Notes: a model not told the origin generated them from the letters alone. A stretch of 64,000 nucleotides of DNA from Anisodus tanguticus (GCA_034509755.1 CM067557.1:16290001-16354000); one strand, 5' to 3'. Counted from the stretch's first letter, positions 1 to 11,570 are shown. Translations and numbers: made by a program.

Positions 1-492
1 AATATAGCTTTTATTACACAATGAGTGTATCACTATCGGGTAATGCCGTTCAGCCTTGAAAATGCCGGTGCCATATACATGAGAGCCATGACAACTATCT
101 TTCATGACATGATCCACAAGGAAATCAAAGTATACGTGGATGATGTCATTATCAAATCAAGAGAAAACGTTGATCATATCACTCACTTGCGCAAGTTCTT
201 CCAAAAACTCCAAAAATTCAACCTGAAACTGAACCCAACCAAATGTGCATTTGGGGTACCCGCTAGGAAACTGCTCGGGTTTATAGTCAGTCATAGGGGC
301 ATAGAGTTGGACCCGTCAAAGATCAAAATCATACAAGATTTGCCTCATCCAAAGACCAAGAAGGAGGTCATAAGTTTCTTGGGTCGATTGAATTACATCG
401 ACCGTTTCATAGCTCAATCCACGGTGATCATGGAACCCATACTCAAACTTTTGAAAAAGGATGCACAGACAAAATGGAACGATGATTGTTAA
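1..492 (+). pseudogene. Reverse transcriptase fragment of the Tat element
   Basis: The longest open stretch starts at 25 and ends at a stop at 490-492. It shows the RT catalytic box YVDDVIIKS, then LNPTKCAFGV and KLLGFIVSHRGIE, which are the palm and thumb motifs of Ty3/gypsy RT. The N-terminal fingers lie off the left edge or in another frame. The stop interrupts what should be a continuous polyprotein, and reading continues in frame as a connection/RNase H region. Decayed, non-functional copy. Confidence 0.88.
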
Positions 493-1052
493 AAAGTATT
501 CGACACCATCAAAAAGTATCTTTCAAACCCTCCTGTCCTGGTACCACTAATATCAGGAAGTCTTCTGTTGTTGTACCTGTAAGTATCAGACAACGCCTTC
601 GGATACGTGTTAGGACATTATAATGAGGTTGGGAAGAAGAAACATACTATCTACTACCTGAGCAAAAAGTTCACCGCTTGCGAAACACGATTTACTTTGG
701 TAGAAAAGACATATTGTGCATTGACGTGGATAATTCAGAAGCTCAGACATTATTTGGCATCATACACTACCTGTCTCATCTCTAGGATGGACCCATTCAA
801 GTACATTTTCGCTAGTCGATGCTCGTGGGAAAGCTGGCTAAATGGCAAATATTGCTGAGTGAATTCAACATTGTGTATGTGGTTCAGAAAGCTATAAAAG
901 GACAAACATTAGATGACCTTCTTACTGAAAGCTCGGTGGACGATGATTCAGAGCCACTACAAATATACTTCCCACACGAAGAGATACTAGTGGTAGACGA
1001 AGAACCTTATGCAGGATGGAGTATGTTCTTTGACGGTGCCATCAATTATTAA
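493..1052 (+). pseudogene. Classical RNase H and linker of the Tat element (broken)
   Basis: After the stop at 490, the reading continues through VFDTIKKYLSNPPVLVP, a further stop near 580, then a stretch (607-858) with GYVLGHYNEV, IYYLSKKFT and the EK-Y-AL motif expected of gypsy RNase H. A frame change near 819-858 moves into the linker (KWQILLSEFNIVY, then a GQTLDDLL motif). The segment ends where the next RNase H domain begins (WSMFFDGA). Confidence 0.82.
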
Positions 1053-1400
1053 GGTTTGGGAATTAGAGCAGTGCTGATATCATAATTAGTACAACACTAC
1101 CCGATGGAGGCTAAGCTCACTTTCTATTGCACCAATAACATGGCAGAATACAAAGCTTGTATTTTGGGTCTCCAAATGGCATTCGACAGAGACATCGATG
1201 AGTTGTTGGTAATCGGTGATTCAGATCTGCTGATCCACCAAGTATAGGGAGAATGGGCGACAAAGAATGTCAAGATCCTACCCTACGCCAACTTCATTCA
1301 AAGATTGAGCAAAAAGTTCAGAAATATTATGTTCAGACACACACCCTTAGCATAAAATGAGTTTGCAGATGCTCTTGCTACCATAAACTCTATGATACAA
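1012..1400 (+). pseudogene. Second (archaeal-type) RNase H domain of the Tat element
   Basis: WSMFFDGA followed, past a stop at about 1050, by GIRAVLIS, NMAEYKACILGLQMA and the LLVIGDSDLLIHQV box. The order D, then E in AEY-A, then D in GDSxL-I is the catalytic layout of the additional RNase H found in Tat elements. At least three in-frame stops are present. This domain is the main reason to place the element in the Tat lineage rather than Athila or a chromovirus. Confidence 0.82.
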
Positions 1401-1800
1401 TATCCCGAAGGCAGCCATATTTACTCGATCGAGATAAGATTGAAAGATGAACATGCTTACTATTCCTATATAGAAGCAGAGCCCGATGGCAAGCCATGAT
1501 ATGCTAATTTGAAAGCCTATTTGGACAAGAGAGAGTACCTTGAATGTACAACAAGAATTAGAGGAAAACCCTCTGAAGGATGGAAAATGGTTTCTTTCTG
1601 AGAAAAGATGTGCTCTACAGAAGAACATCGGATTTGGGTTTGCTCAAATGTGTAGATGCCACAAAAGCTACTAAACTACTAGAGAAAGTACACGCCGGGG
1701 CTTGTGGACCCTACATGAACAGTTCGTGCTAGCTAAGAAGATTATGTGCACCAGATATTACTAGATGACCATGGAGTGTGATTGCTCCAAATTGATTCAC
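1401..1800 (+). pseudogene. Decayed linker between second RNase H and integrase
   Basis: Frames are broken repeatedly. Short recognisable scraps remain (for example KVHAGACGPYMN near 1690, which corresponds to the zinc-binding N-terminal part of gypsy integrase). Compared with intact elements part of the HHCC region is missing, so a deletion probably joined two pol parts near 1700-1780. Confidence 0.5.
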
Positions 1801-2664
1801 CTTGGCCATTCATTGCTTGGGGCATGGATGTCATTGGACCGATTGAACATATGACATTAAATGGACACTGTTTCATCTTGGTAGCCATAGACTATTTCAT
1901 AAAATAGGTCGAAGCTACCTCCACAAGTCAGTAACCAAGATTGTAGTGGTTGTTTTCGTGAAGAACAACATCATTTGCCAATTTGGCATCCCCAAATATA
2001 TCATCATAGATAATGGGAAAAACTTGAACAATCACTTGATGAAGGATATCTGTGACCAATTTCATATAACCCACCGGAACACAACAACATACAGATCTCA
2101 GATGAACGGAGTTGTAGAAGCCGCCAATAAGAATATCAAGAGGATATTACAGAAGATGAAAGAAAATTACAAGTGTTGGCACGAAAAACTACCTTACGCT
2201 TTGCATAGGTACAGAACCACCACCAGAACTTCGATAGGAGTTATGCCGTACTTGCTAGTTCACGGCATAGAAACAGTCATCCACGCCGAGGTTGAGATAC
2301 TGTCACTGCTGATCATCCAAGAAGCAGAGTTGGATGATGCAGAATGGATCTAAAAAGGTACGAACAACTGACCTTAATCAACAAAAAATGAATGATCGTT
2401 GTGTGTCATGGTCAACTATACCAACAGAGGATGGCCCGCGCCTTTAAGAAATGAATAAGAGCCTGAATATTTCAGATTGGACAGCTGGTACTCAAGAGAG
2501 TATACCCTCATCAAGACGAATATAAGGGACATTTATGCCAAATTGGCAAGGTCCTTACATAGTTCGCAAAGTGATTTCAAGAGGAGCACCGTTCTTAACA
2601 GAAATGGACGGCCAAGAGTGGCCCAAAGTAATCAACTCGGGCGCAGTAAAAAAATATTACACGT
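1801..2664 (+). pseudogene. Integrase and end of pol of the Tat element
   Basis: Integrase core: PFIAWGMDVIGPI and FILVAIDYF supply the first acidic residue (about 1800-1900); after a frame change, IIDNGKNL carries the second Asp, and NGVVEAANKNIKRIL carries the catalytic Glu (1946-2353). The region after 2354 keeps the typical end of Tat pol (KRVYPHQDEYKG, then a KKYYT-like end with stop near 2670) but in shifting frames. Non-functional. Confidence 0.85.
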
Positions 2665-3027
2665 GATTGCATGCTTTCCTGTGTAATCACATTTTCTTTA
2701 CTTGTAATCACTACATCAAGACCTATCTTTTGTAGCAGAGAACGTAAATGGACCCGTGAAGGGTTCCGATCTTTTTCTTGTAATAGAAAAAATCAAAACG
2801 AGTTTCTTTATGTATTATGAACTACGCAATGACCTGATTTCTCCTAAGACGGGATACGTAGGCAGTCCATTTTGTACCGGATCATATAAATAGAAAACCC
2901 TAATTATATTTATGCCAAACTACATTCGACCTAATTCCTGCCGTGACATGATGCATAGGTGCTCTCTAAGCTCGATCTCACTAATATAAAAAACCAAAGA
3001 AACCCTTAGGAAGCCACATGGGCAAAT

Positions 3028-3292
3028 TTTTGAGAAGATCTCAAAAATTCCCGAAGACGAAATGGGCAAAGGATGGTCATCGTCGCAGCTTCAATTGGGG
3101 ATTTTTTTTAAAAGGTCTAAAAACTTCCTTCCGAGAAGATACGAAGAGCATCAATCGACAAGAAATTTTGTAACTAGGCATAATTTTTTAGGGGGTCCCA
3201 AAAATTCTTTCGACTTCAGGTCACCTCAAGAGTTCGATGGTGCGAACTTTAAACTGGGGCAGAATGTTTTAGGAGATCTCAAAAATTCCACA
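3028..3292 (+). repeat. Tandem repeat block A, about 76-bp period, 4 degenerate copies
   Basis: The core, a TTTT-rich run, then GAGAAGATCTC-like sequence, then AAAAATTCC, recurs near 3030, 3105, 3190 and 3265. Copies are diverged. An open stretch across it (3062-3310) is a consequence of the repeat and is not a gene. Confidence 0.6.
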
Positions 3293-3628
3293 GAAAAGCA
3301 AAACCAATGAGGAAGGCTCGCTTCAAAGAGCATGTCATGACATTTTAAAACAAGAGTTTTCAAAAACATTATTATTATTACATTTTAAAAAAAAATCAGT
3401 GCATTTAAATATTCAAATATTTCCTATGAAACTCCAATATCTCATTCTATCAAGTCCAAAACTGGAATGACCCGATAGAAGAAGAGAAGAGCCAAGAACA
3501 TGAGCTAACCTCGATCAAAACTAATAATTTTTCTATGGATGCAGGTTCAGTCTGTGACTAAGAGGTGACAACATATTTTTCATTAACACGCGTGCTCATA
3601 TTTGTAGAACAGGGAAAAACACCACAAA

Positions 3629-3840
3629 CGGCATAGATCAGACCAAGAGGGTCACAACAAAGGCAAACAGACCAAGAGAGTCACAACCAACAGATGGACG
3701 AAAAGGAAAACGGACCAAGAGGGTCACAACCGATAGACGAACAAAAGGCAAATGGACCAAGAGAGTCACAACCAACAAATGAATAAAAGGTTAATCTGAC
3801 CAAGAGGGTCACAACCTATGAAGAAGAAGCAATCCGGCCA
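3629..3840 (+). repeat. Tandem repeat block B, about 38-45-bp period, 5 copies
   Basis: The phrase GACCAAGAG(G/A)GTCACAAC recurs five times, separated by variable A-rich spacers containing fragments such as GATGGACGAAAAGG. An imperfect sixth copy (GGCCACGAGAGTCATAC) follows at about 3836. Confidence 0.8.
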
Positions 3841-3859
3841 CGAGAGTCATACAAGAGTC

Positions 3860-4160
3860 AAGATGATGTAACACCGGTTAGGGAGACCATAATAGTCATC
3901 CACAGAGTTAGAATGGTGTAAATTTAGTCAGGAGACCGCAATATTCATTCTTAAGGTTCAGCGACGTAAATCCGGTCGAGACCGTAGTATTCGTCTTCAT
4001 AAAGCAAGTGACGTAAATCCGGTCAAACGGTTGCAGTATTCTCTCAACAAAGTCTAGGTGATGTAAATCCAGTTAGGGGACTGCAATATTCACCCAAAGA
4101 GTCACGATGATGTAAAACCGGTTAGCGAGACCCCAATATTCATCCCGCGAAAATCAAGAC
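3860..4160 (+). repeat. Tandem repeat block C, about 55-60-bp period, 5-6 copies
   Basis: Each copy has GATGTAAA(T/A)CCGGT(T/C)AG, a short GAGACCG stretch, CAATATTC and then a spacer ending in a GTGAC- or GATGATG-like run. Tandem arrays in this position are known in Tat/Ogre elements and can seed satellites. Confidence 0.75.
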
Positions 4161-4365
4161 GACACATAAGAATGCCGAGAAGGTCATTCATCCATAACAA
4201 AGGTCAAACAATGTCGAGAAGATACCACAATCAAAAGTCAAAAACATCCTACGATGTTACTAGGCAAATAGAAACAGGTTCGGAGCTGCTCGAAGCGTCA
4301 GCCAGTTCCATATACATGTGGAGCGACGTGAAAATTTTCTTGTGCAGCTGGTCGAAATAGGGTTC

Positions 4366-5684
4366 TGATAAGTTGGCATTTTCGCCAACTTGTGCTACTT
4401 TTATTGATAAATTCATGCCACATTTGTGATGATTAATGGGCTAATAATGGTTTGAATGATGCATTTTTAGGTGTGGAGAGCTTTTGAAGAGCATATGGAT
4501 TGGAATAGCTTAAAATACTTGAGAAAATTGAACATGAGGCCAAAATTTGAAGAAAAAATGGTTAAAAAGAGCAAAGAAAAAATCTTCATAGGCCATGTAA
4601 CTTGCCCACATAGCAGCCCACATAGCAGCCCATGTAGCAGCCCAATTAGCAGCCCACGTAGCCAAAGAGGAGGAAAGATTGGAGTCTGGAAGTGGCCATA
4701 TAGCTTACGTGGCCACGTACTTAGGCCACGTAGCTGAACGTAAAGGGTGTTTTGCCATATTTTTGGACAACTTTAAATAGATTTTAGGGCACTTTCTTAT
4801 ATCATCTTTATACCTTTGAACTAAGAAGATCCTCCATAGTTACTATTGGCAAGTTCTGAAGGATTTCATCATAGAGTATCAACTTTCTTACTTAATAACT
4901 CTTTGATTATGTCTTTAGTTTTCCTTTATCTTGTATTTTCTATTTTAACATGAGTAGCTAAACTCCATAGATTAGGGTTGTAAACTCTTATGGCATTAAT
5001 ATGAATGAGTATTAGTTAATCTTGCTTATTAATACTTGAGTTTTGATTATCTACTTGTTTACATTCTTATTTGTCAATTTAGTGGTTGCAAACACTAGAT
5101 TAAGCCTTACATATTTCTTTCTTTCTTGGAAGAGTGCAAATTAGATTGGGTATTAAATAAGTAAAAGGGAATTGAGTATTTTAAGGAATTATTATTCTTG
5201 ATTAACAAAATAAAACTAGCAATAGGGAGATTTCAATGTGGGTTTTATAATTGGGTCTTAGTGTATTCCATTGGGTTTGGAAAAACTCATAGAAAAAAGC
5301 TTGCTAGAATTGAAAGATTTTAGTAGGTATCTAGCAATTGAATCAATCTCATATATTTTAAGCAAGATACTTATATTCATGAATTAGATATGTCATATTG
5401 AGGTTACAAACCCGGTCTCTCTTTTAATTGAAAACAAATAAAACATTTTCTTGTATTTCAAGTGTTCGGTAAAATTTCTAGCTTAGTAAAATAGTCTAGT
5501 TTTAGAATTAATTACTCAATCACGCTTTTGTTTGAAGATTATTTTAGGAAATCATAAATTTACACACAAATTGACGTCTTAGCACACACGCACTCCTCGT
5601 GGGATCGACCCCAACCTTTGTTGAATTTTATTATTGCTACGACCGTACTACATTTCATTTGAGGCGTAAGATTGGATGTTACCA
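4366..5684 (+). repeat. 5' LTR of the LARD-like element
   Basis: 1319 bp, TGATAA...TTACCA. About 70 bp longer than the 3' LTR, largely because of a 12-bp repeat expansion at 4604-4661 and extra text near 4700-4735. Otherwise closely similar throughout. Confidence 0.93.
4604..4661 (+). repeat. 12-bp minisatellite (GCCCACATAGCA), 5 copies, in one LTR only
   Basis: Five consecutive variants of GCCCAxxTAGCA. The matching place in the 3' LTR (about 10028-10045) has a single copy. LTRs are identical at insertion, so the difference arose afterwards by expansion here or contraction in the other LTR. Confidence 0.85.
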
Positions 5685-5688
5685 ATTT

Positions 5689-5706
5689 TTGGCGCCGTTA
5701 CCGGAG
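5689..5706 (+). other. Primer binding site of the LARD-like element
   Basis: TTGGCGCCGTTACCGGAG starts four bases after the LTR. It closely matches the TGGCGCCGTTGCCGGGGA site used by Athila-type elements and usually assigned to tRNA-Asp, with a couple of mismatches. Confidence 0.8.
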
Positions 5707-5779
5707 AGTACAATATTTTGTGTTATCGTGTTATTGTGTAGTTATTTGCTTTCCTATATTTTCTTCGTGATACTTTGAC

Positions 5780-6444
5780 TTGTGTGTTCATGTTGCAAGG
5801 TTTCCTATGACGTCATGGAATGAAATGAGTTTGATGGTTGCAACCCATATTTTGATGACTCTTGTCCATATTGTAGAGGACCACTTTTGGCAAGATTGTA
5901 AAAGTTCTCCCAAAAGAGAGATGTATGCACCTTACCAATCCTATGATGGAAATATTTGCAATATATGTGGTTGTCAAGGTGGACATTGGGGTGATTGTCC
6001 CAATTATTTTGGTCCCCCACCAAGTTATTCTAACGAAAATGCTAGTTATGCTTTTAAGTTTGATAGGAATAGTGGCACGGCAAGTGAAGGACAAAGTGCC
6101 GGATTTGAAGGCATAAAAGCAATGCTCCAAACATACTTAGAGCGGGAAGCTAAAATAGAGGAGGAGCGAAAACTCATCCATCAACCATCTTGGACAAAAA
6201 TGGCGAAGCTAGAAAAAGAATGAAAGATTCATTTGAGGACGCCAACTCCTTAATTGTCATGGATGTGTCTACTCCTCAAAATGAATTGGTTGAAAAAGAG
6301 ATCCCAAATCTAAAAGATGAGCCCGGAAATTCTTATGAGCATAATGATAAATATGGAAGTGAAGAAGTGGTTCAACTTGAAGCGCAAAATTTTGATGAAG
6401 AAATCTCTAATTCAAAAAATAAAAGGAGATTGAGGAGATATTGA
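5780..6444 (+). pseudogene. Gag-like remnant with a knuckle-like Cys/His cluster
   Basis: A 147-codon stretch (5780-6223) overlaps an 84-codon one in another frame (6190-6444), which suggests one frameshifted protein. The first contains CNICGCQGGHWGDC, a Cys/His cluster whose spacing is not the canonical CX2CX4HX4C, so zinc binding is uncertain. The second part is acidic and rich in E/D/N. No other gag landmarks were recognised. Position right after the PBS fits gag. Confidence 0.5.
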
Positions 6445-7530
6445 GTAGCATATTAAGATGATGAAAGTATCCAAAATATGGATTTCAATATGAGTGGATT
6501 TTTACAAGCTTTTAATGACTCTCACCATGTTTTTTTTTTTTTGACAAAGTGAAAATCGTGAGTCAAGATTGACTAATAAATCTAGCTCAATAAGTTGGAG
6601 TTTATGGAGATCACCTTGAAAGCATTTCATGGATGATGAAAGAATTTCTAAAGATAAAAGTTGAGCAAAGTCAAGCATTGGACCTACTTGAAATTGTTAT
6701 CAGAAATTGGAGAATGAAATAAATGCAAAGGTTGAAACATGCAATGCTCAACATCAAATGTTAATGGATAATAATTTTGAGTTGATTTCCAAAAATAAAT
6801 GAGGTCAAGATTAATTTGGGAAAGCTAATGATGGAATGTCAATCAACCAACCCAACTTTAAGGAATGATGTTGAGATTGAAAAAATGATACTAGAGTTGA
6901 AAAGAAAAGTTTATCAAATAATTTTTGAGGACTCTAGTTCATTTGGGGTGAGGATGTCAACAATAGAGCAAATTAAAAAATAGAGCATCTTAGATCGCAT
7001 TCCAACCATTTTTTAATATTGTGCTTGGTTGATGATATAAAAATTGAACTAACCAAGCCTATGGAGGATTATGAAAATGAAGAACAAGGTGTGTTCATTT
7101 TGAAGTTTGTCATGCCAAGAAAAAAAATGGCATGCCTCACTTAAAGGCCAAAAAATATAAAATGCGATACATGATAATTGTTCTATTTGCTTTTCTACCA
7201 CCGCCCTACTAGCATCACCCAAAATCTTGATTCAAAGATGGAGCAAAAATTTATATCCTCCAAGTGGAGAAAAAAATGGTAAAGTTAACTTAAGTCATGC
7301 CGCAACGTTAAACGAGGCGCTTCTTGGGAGACAACCCAGATTCTTTTTGTTGCATTTTTATGTTTAATTTTTATTATTACTTTGATGTATTTTGGTGTTG
7401 AGATGTGTGTAGACTTGGTGCTTGAATAGAGGAATTAAAATCAGCACAAGAAAAAAATATGCCACAACAACTACGTGGCCACCAACATGGCCCACATCGC
7501 CCTATGTGGGCACTTCCAGTATTGTCCTAT
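6445..7530 (+). other. Non-coding interior of the LARD-like element with an Athila-type motif
   Basis: No open frame of note and many stops. At about 7296-7340 it carries the text CGTTAAACGAGGCGCTTCTT followed by GGGAGACAACCCA, which in Athila-type elements lies just after pol; the same motif recurs in the Athila-like element here at about 19143-19180. This marks the interior as an Athila derivative that has lost pol. Confidence 0.6.
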
Positions 7531-8387
7531 TAGGGGTGTACGTATATCAGTTCGGTTCGATTTTGTACAAATAAAGTATGAACCGAATAAAATTTGTTTT
7601 TTTAAAATAAAAACCGCATCAAACTTTATTTAAAAAAAATATAAATTCCAAAAACATAAATTCTGCATCACATATATTCTTAAAACATGTAAAAAACTCC
7701 AAATTAAAGTTTACATCCCCACAAAATAAAAGTCCAACATTGAAATAAAATAAACGGGTCGGGTTTTTTTTTTAAATTGAATTTCCAACACTGAAATTGA
7801 CATTCACACCTACATTACCACAAAATTTCGACGTTGAAATCTATTGTACATCGTGAGATCTTTACTAAAGAAAAGGGAAAATTAGAAACCGATTTGGGGG
7901 AAAACGGACATTTTCGTAAAAATTGGCAGCGGCAAACCGCCTTGCGGCTGTTTTCCCAGCCACGTCTCGAAAAAATACGCAAAATCAAAAGAACATCGGG
8001 TAAAACGGACATTCGAGCGCAGAGTTATGACCATTTAAAATTGCACCAATTTACAACTACTTTCTCTCCCTACATTTTATGTCAATGCTTCCGTGATATG
8101 TTGTTAATTAAGTTCATACCGCATTCGACTTCCACAAAAGCTTAATAGATTGACTTCACTGACTATGATTCAAGAGATAGCAGTAGACTAAAATAAAAAA
8201 TAAGATTAATTACATATTTGACCCCGATTTTTCGGTTCGGTTCGGTTCATCCCCAATACTAAAGAACCGAACCGAATCATTTAACACAGGTAGGTTGGGT
8301 TTTTTTAAATTGCTTTAATCGAATAAAAACCGAACCGACGATTCAGTTCAATTTTTTTCGGTTCAACGGGTATTATGTCCACGCCTA
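7531..8387. mobile_element. hAT-like non-autonomous DNA transposon inside the LARD-like element
   Basis: 857 bp. The left end TAGGGGTGTACGTA and the reverse complement of the right end (TAGGCGTGGACATA) match at 11 of 14 positions. The flanks share TCCTAT within an imperfect 8-bp duplication (7523-7530 and 8388-8395). Subterminal GGTTCGG/CCGAACC repeats cluster near both ends and could pair. A 103-codon open stretch inside has no recognisable domain. The 8-bp duplication and (T/C)AGGG(G)TG ends suggest hAT. Confidence 0.75.
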
Positions 8388-9789
8388 GTTCCTATGGAGA
8401 GCAAGAAAATGTTTTATTTACATAACCAGCTAACATGGGTCACGTACAAAAAAAAAGTGAGAGAGAATGAAAACAAAAAGAATCTGCCAGGTAAGTTTAA
8501 AAGGAAAGCAAGGTTTTTTATTCCTCACTTCACTCTCACATGCACACACTCACACAACTTACATCAGTCACGTTACCTAGGTAAAGGAAAATAAAAACGA
8601 AGCCCACGCACAAATACTGGCCTATCGACGGCTCGGGGAAGAACTTCTTGCTACTGGCATATTGACTACTTGAAATACGGACTAGAACTTGCCCTAAGTG
8701 TGTTTCAAGGCGAAATCCTAGGTTCTACTTGGTTTGAAATATGATTTTAGGCTTTCCTTGGAACTTATGAGCTTTTATGGTGCCTACCCTTTTTGCATGA
8801 TTCCCTAGTCAACTCCTTTGAGCCTTTTAACCTTTTCATTTGATAACCACATTACAAGCCTTTTCCCTTTTTGTAATTAGACTTTTTTGATGCCCTGACC
8901 TTCTTAAGCATTTGAAGTTACAACTTAGGCTAAAAACCTAAGCTTGGAGGAGGAGATAGGAATAATGTATTGTGAAAGTTGGATGATTTGAGTTAAAAAA
9001 AGAGCTTAGAAAGTCAAAAAGAGAAGTGTGAATGAATAAACTTTGTTGTGAAAAAAATGAAGAGCAAAATGAAGCATTGAAAAAAATTGAAAATGATTGA
9101 AAAGAATATGAAATAAAGGGGTGCCAAGGAGAAAAAAATAAAGTTTGGGAAGGAAAATGGTTTGAATTGTGAAATTGTAGTGCTTAGGAAGGTCGTAGTC
9201 ACTCATTTCCATATTGATATCCTACTTTCAACCAAAAGCCTATATTACATTCCCGCAAATCCTAAATTATTTTGAGTTAAGTGCACCTACATTAGTGGCG
9301 ATTGGGCAAGCTTATGGTACCACGTTTGAGAACTTGAACATCCTTGTGAGAGAGTGTGTAATTCTTCCTATTGATATCTCACATTTGTCTTGAAATGCAC
9401 ATGTGTGAGTGGGATCCTCTTTGATTGTGAGGGCACATGAAAATTTGAGATGTGAAAGTGTTTGATTTCTCAATTGAAATACATGAACAAAAGAAAGTCT
9501 TGTGTGAAAAAGAGGCAAATTGTGAAGCTTTAGTGTCATGACTTGGATTGTATACTTTGATTGATTTTGTGTTTTGGTACTTGAAGGAAAATGGAGTAAG
9601 ATTGCAATGATTCATATTCTTGAGATTAATTATTGCTACCAACCAAAGTCGTGAGATTTGTGCTTACATTGAGATGTGATGTGTTATGGTTGAGCTTGGT
9701 TGAATTGGCTCGAATGTCTAATTGTTCTCATGATTCTATGTTTGTGTTTGATTTGCTTGAGGACCAGCAAATGATTTAGTTTGGGGGGT
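8388..9789 (+). other. 3' interior of the LARD-like element, ending in the polypurine tract
   Basis: No coding sequence recognised on either strand; short open stretches have no domain. The tract TTTAGTTTGGGGGG (about 9775-9788) immediately precedes the 3' LTR and is the expected plus-strand primer. Confidence 0.75.
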
Positions 9790-11039
9790 TGATAAGTTGG
9801 CATTTTTGTCAACTTGTGCTACTTTTTTTGATAAATTCATACCGCAATTGTGATGATTAATGGACTAATAATGGTTTGAATGATGCATTTTTAGGTTTGG
9901 AGAGCTTTTGAAGAACATATGGATTGGAATAGCTTCAAATACTTGAGAACATTGAACATGAAGGCCAAAATCTGAAGAAAAAGTGACTAAAATGAGCAAA
10001 GAAAAAATCGGCATGAGTCATGTAACTTGCCCATATAGCAGGCCACGTAGTCAAAAAGGAGGAAAGATTGGAGTCTGAAAGTGGCCACGTAGCTGAACAT
10101 GAAGGGTGTTTTTGCCACATTTTTGGACAACTTTAAATATATTTTTAGGGCACTTTCTTATAACATCTTTATACCTTTGAACTAAGAAGATCCTCCATAT
10201 TTACTATTGGCAAGTTTTGAAGTATTTCACCATAGAGTATCAACTTTCTTACTTAATTACTCTTTGATTATGTCTTTAGTTATTTTCTATTTCTAACATG
10301 AGTAGCTAAACTCCATAGATTGGAGTTGTAAACTCTTATGCCATTAATACGAATGAGTATTAGTTAATCTTGCTTATTATTACTTGAGTTTTGATTATCA
10401 ACTTGTTTATATTCTAATTTGTCAATTTAGTGGTTGCAAACATTAGATTAAGCCCTACATATCTATTTCTTGCTTGGAAGAGTGGAAATTGGATTGGGCA
10501 TTAAACAAGTAGCAAGGAATTGAGTAGTTTAAGGAATTATTATGCTTGATTAACGAAATCGAACTAGGAATAGGGAGATTTCAACTTGGGTTTTACAATT
10601 GGGTCTTAGTGTATTCCTTTGGGTTTGGAAAAAACTCATAGAAAGAGCTTGCTAGAATTGGAAGATTTTAGTGGGTATTTAGCAATTGAATCATAATTAT
10701 CAATCCCATGTATTTTAAGCAAGATACTTATATTCATGAATTAAATATGTTATATTTAAGTTACAATCCCGGTCTCTTTTTTAATTGAAAATAGATAAAA
10801 TATTTGCTTGCATTCTAAGTGTTTGATAAAATTTCTAGCTTAGTAAAATAGTCTAGTGTCAGAATTAATTACTCAATCACTCTTTTGTTTGAAGATTACT
10901 TTAGGTAATCATAAATTCACACAATTTGACGTCTTATCACACACGCACTCCTCGTGTGATTGACCCTAACCTTTGTTGGGTTTTATTATTGCTACGACCG
11001 TACTACGTTTCATTTGAGGCATAGGATTGGACATTATCA
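9790..11039 (+). repeat. 3' LTR of the LARD-like element
   Basis: 1250 bp, TGATAA...TTATCA with matching terminal inverted repeats. Followed directly by TSD GGTTC at 11040-11044. Confidence 0.93.
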
Positions 11040-11044
11040 GGTTC

Positions 11045-11570
11045 CACGAGAGTCAAGCTCTCTGGACAGGAGTCAGAAGCCACTCTATGTCGTGCTTAGC
11101 CACACTTATTTTTTTCTCTTTTAGAGGAATTTCCGCATAAGGGATAATCTCTTCGTCCGATTGAGTAGAACTACAAGTGACTTACAACAACATACCTAGT
11201 GGAATCCCACAACGTGGGATCTGGGGAGGGTAGAGTGTACGTATACCTTACCTCTACCTTGGTTGGTAGAAGTGACTTGATTTATGAAATTGGGAAACGG
11301 TAGGAGGACTCAATACCAGAGAGCCGGTCACACTCCAACAAGAGTTGTTTGAAATTTGGCTTTATTTAGTCCTCTTTGAGTCGAACTACAAGTGATCTGA
11401 ATTCTCATATAGCCTGAGATATGTAGGAAATCCAGAAGCTAGGGTCAACCACATTTCCAGAAAAATACACAAAAATCGAGAAGCATTTTGATTTGATCGA
11501 TAAAAATTAGGTTTGTCAAATTTCGTTGCTCATGGATGGGCCTGCCATCCCCGAACAACGAAGGGGAAAT
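11045..11570 (+). other. Continuation of the Tat 3' region up to its PPT
   Basis: The text interrupted at 4365 resumes here. No coding signal. It contains the SINE copy at 11184-11269 and ends in the purine stretch CGAAGGGGAAAT just before the LTR start TGTTGATACC. Confidence 0.65.
11184..11269 (+). mobile_element. Short SINE copy (TS-like, Solanaceae type) with 9-bp TSD
   Basis: 86 bp reading ACAACAACATACC...GTGGAATCCCACA...GGGGAGGGTAGAGTGTACG...CCTTACCTCTACCTTGG, the abundant Solanaceae SINE text that also appears at 54259-54375. It is flanked by the exact duplication AAGTGACTT at 11175-11183 and 11270-11278, so it moved as a short copy. The family name is from memory. Confidence 0.8.

Larger units (their letters stand above)
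2665..4365 (+). other. Tat 3' non-coding region with three blocks of tandem repeats
   Basis: No coding signal. At about 2820-2870 lies a stretch resembling the conserved post-pol text of Tat elements (GGGATACGTAGGCAG). Three different short tandem arrays follow and are listed separately. The region is cut by the non-autonomous LTR element at 4366 and resumes at 11045. Confidence 0.7.
4366..11039 (+). mobile_element. Non-autonomous LTR retrotransposon (LARD-like, Athila-type signals), complete with TSD
   Basis: LTRs at 4366-5684 and 9790-11039, both starting TGATAAGTTGG and ending TTACCA/TTATCA. The target-site duplication GGTTC is exact at 4361-4365 and 11040-11044. Removing the element rejoins the Tat 3' region. 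PBS and PPT are present but no protease, RT, RNase H or integrase is found in about 4.1 kb of internal DNA, so movement would need enzymes from another element. The PPT text (AGTTTGGGGGG), the PBS and a GGGAGACAACCCA motif point to an Athila-type helper. Confidence 0.93.

Noticed and set aside
3629..4160. Regularly spaced repeats that look like a CRISPR array
   Set aside because: Repeats are degenerate, spacers are similar to each other, and the DNA is inside a plant gypsy element. They are ordinary tandem repeats.
5805..6130. Minus-strand ORFs opposite the gag-like remnant
   Set aside because: They are shadows of the + strand reading with no domain.
7834..8145. 103-codon ORF within the hAT-like element as a transposase
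   Set aside because: Too short and without hAT dimerisation or RNase H-like motifs.
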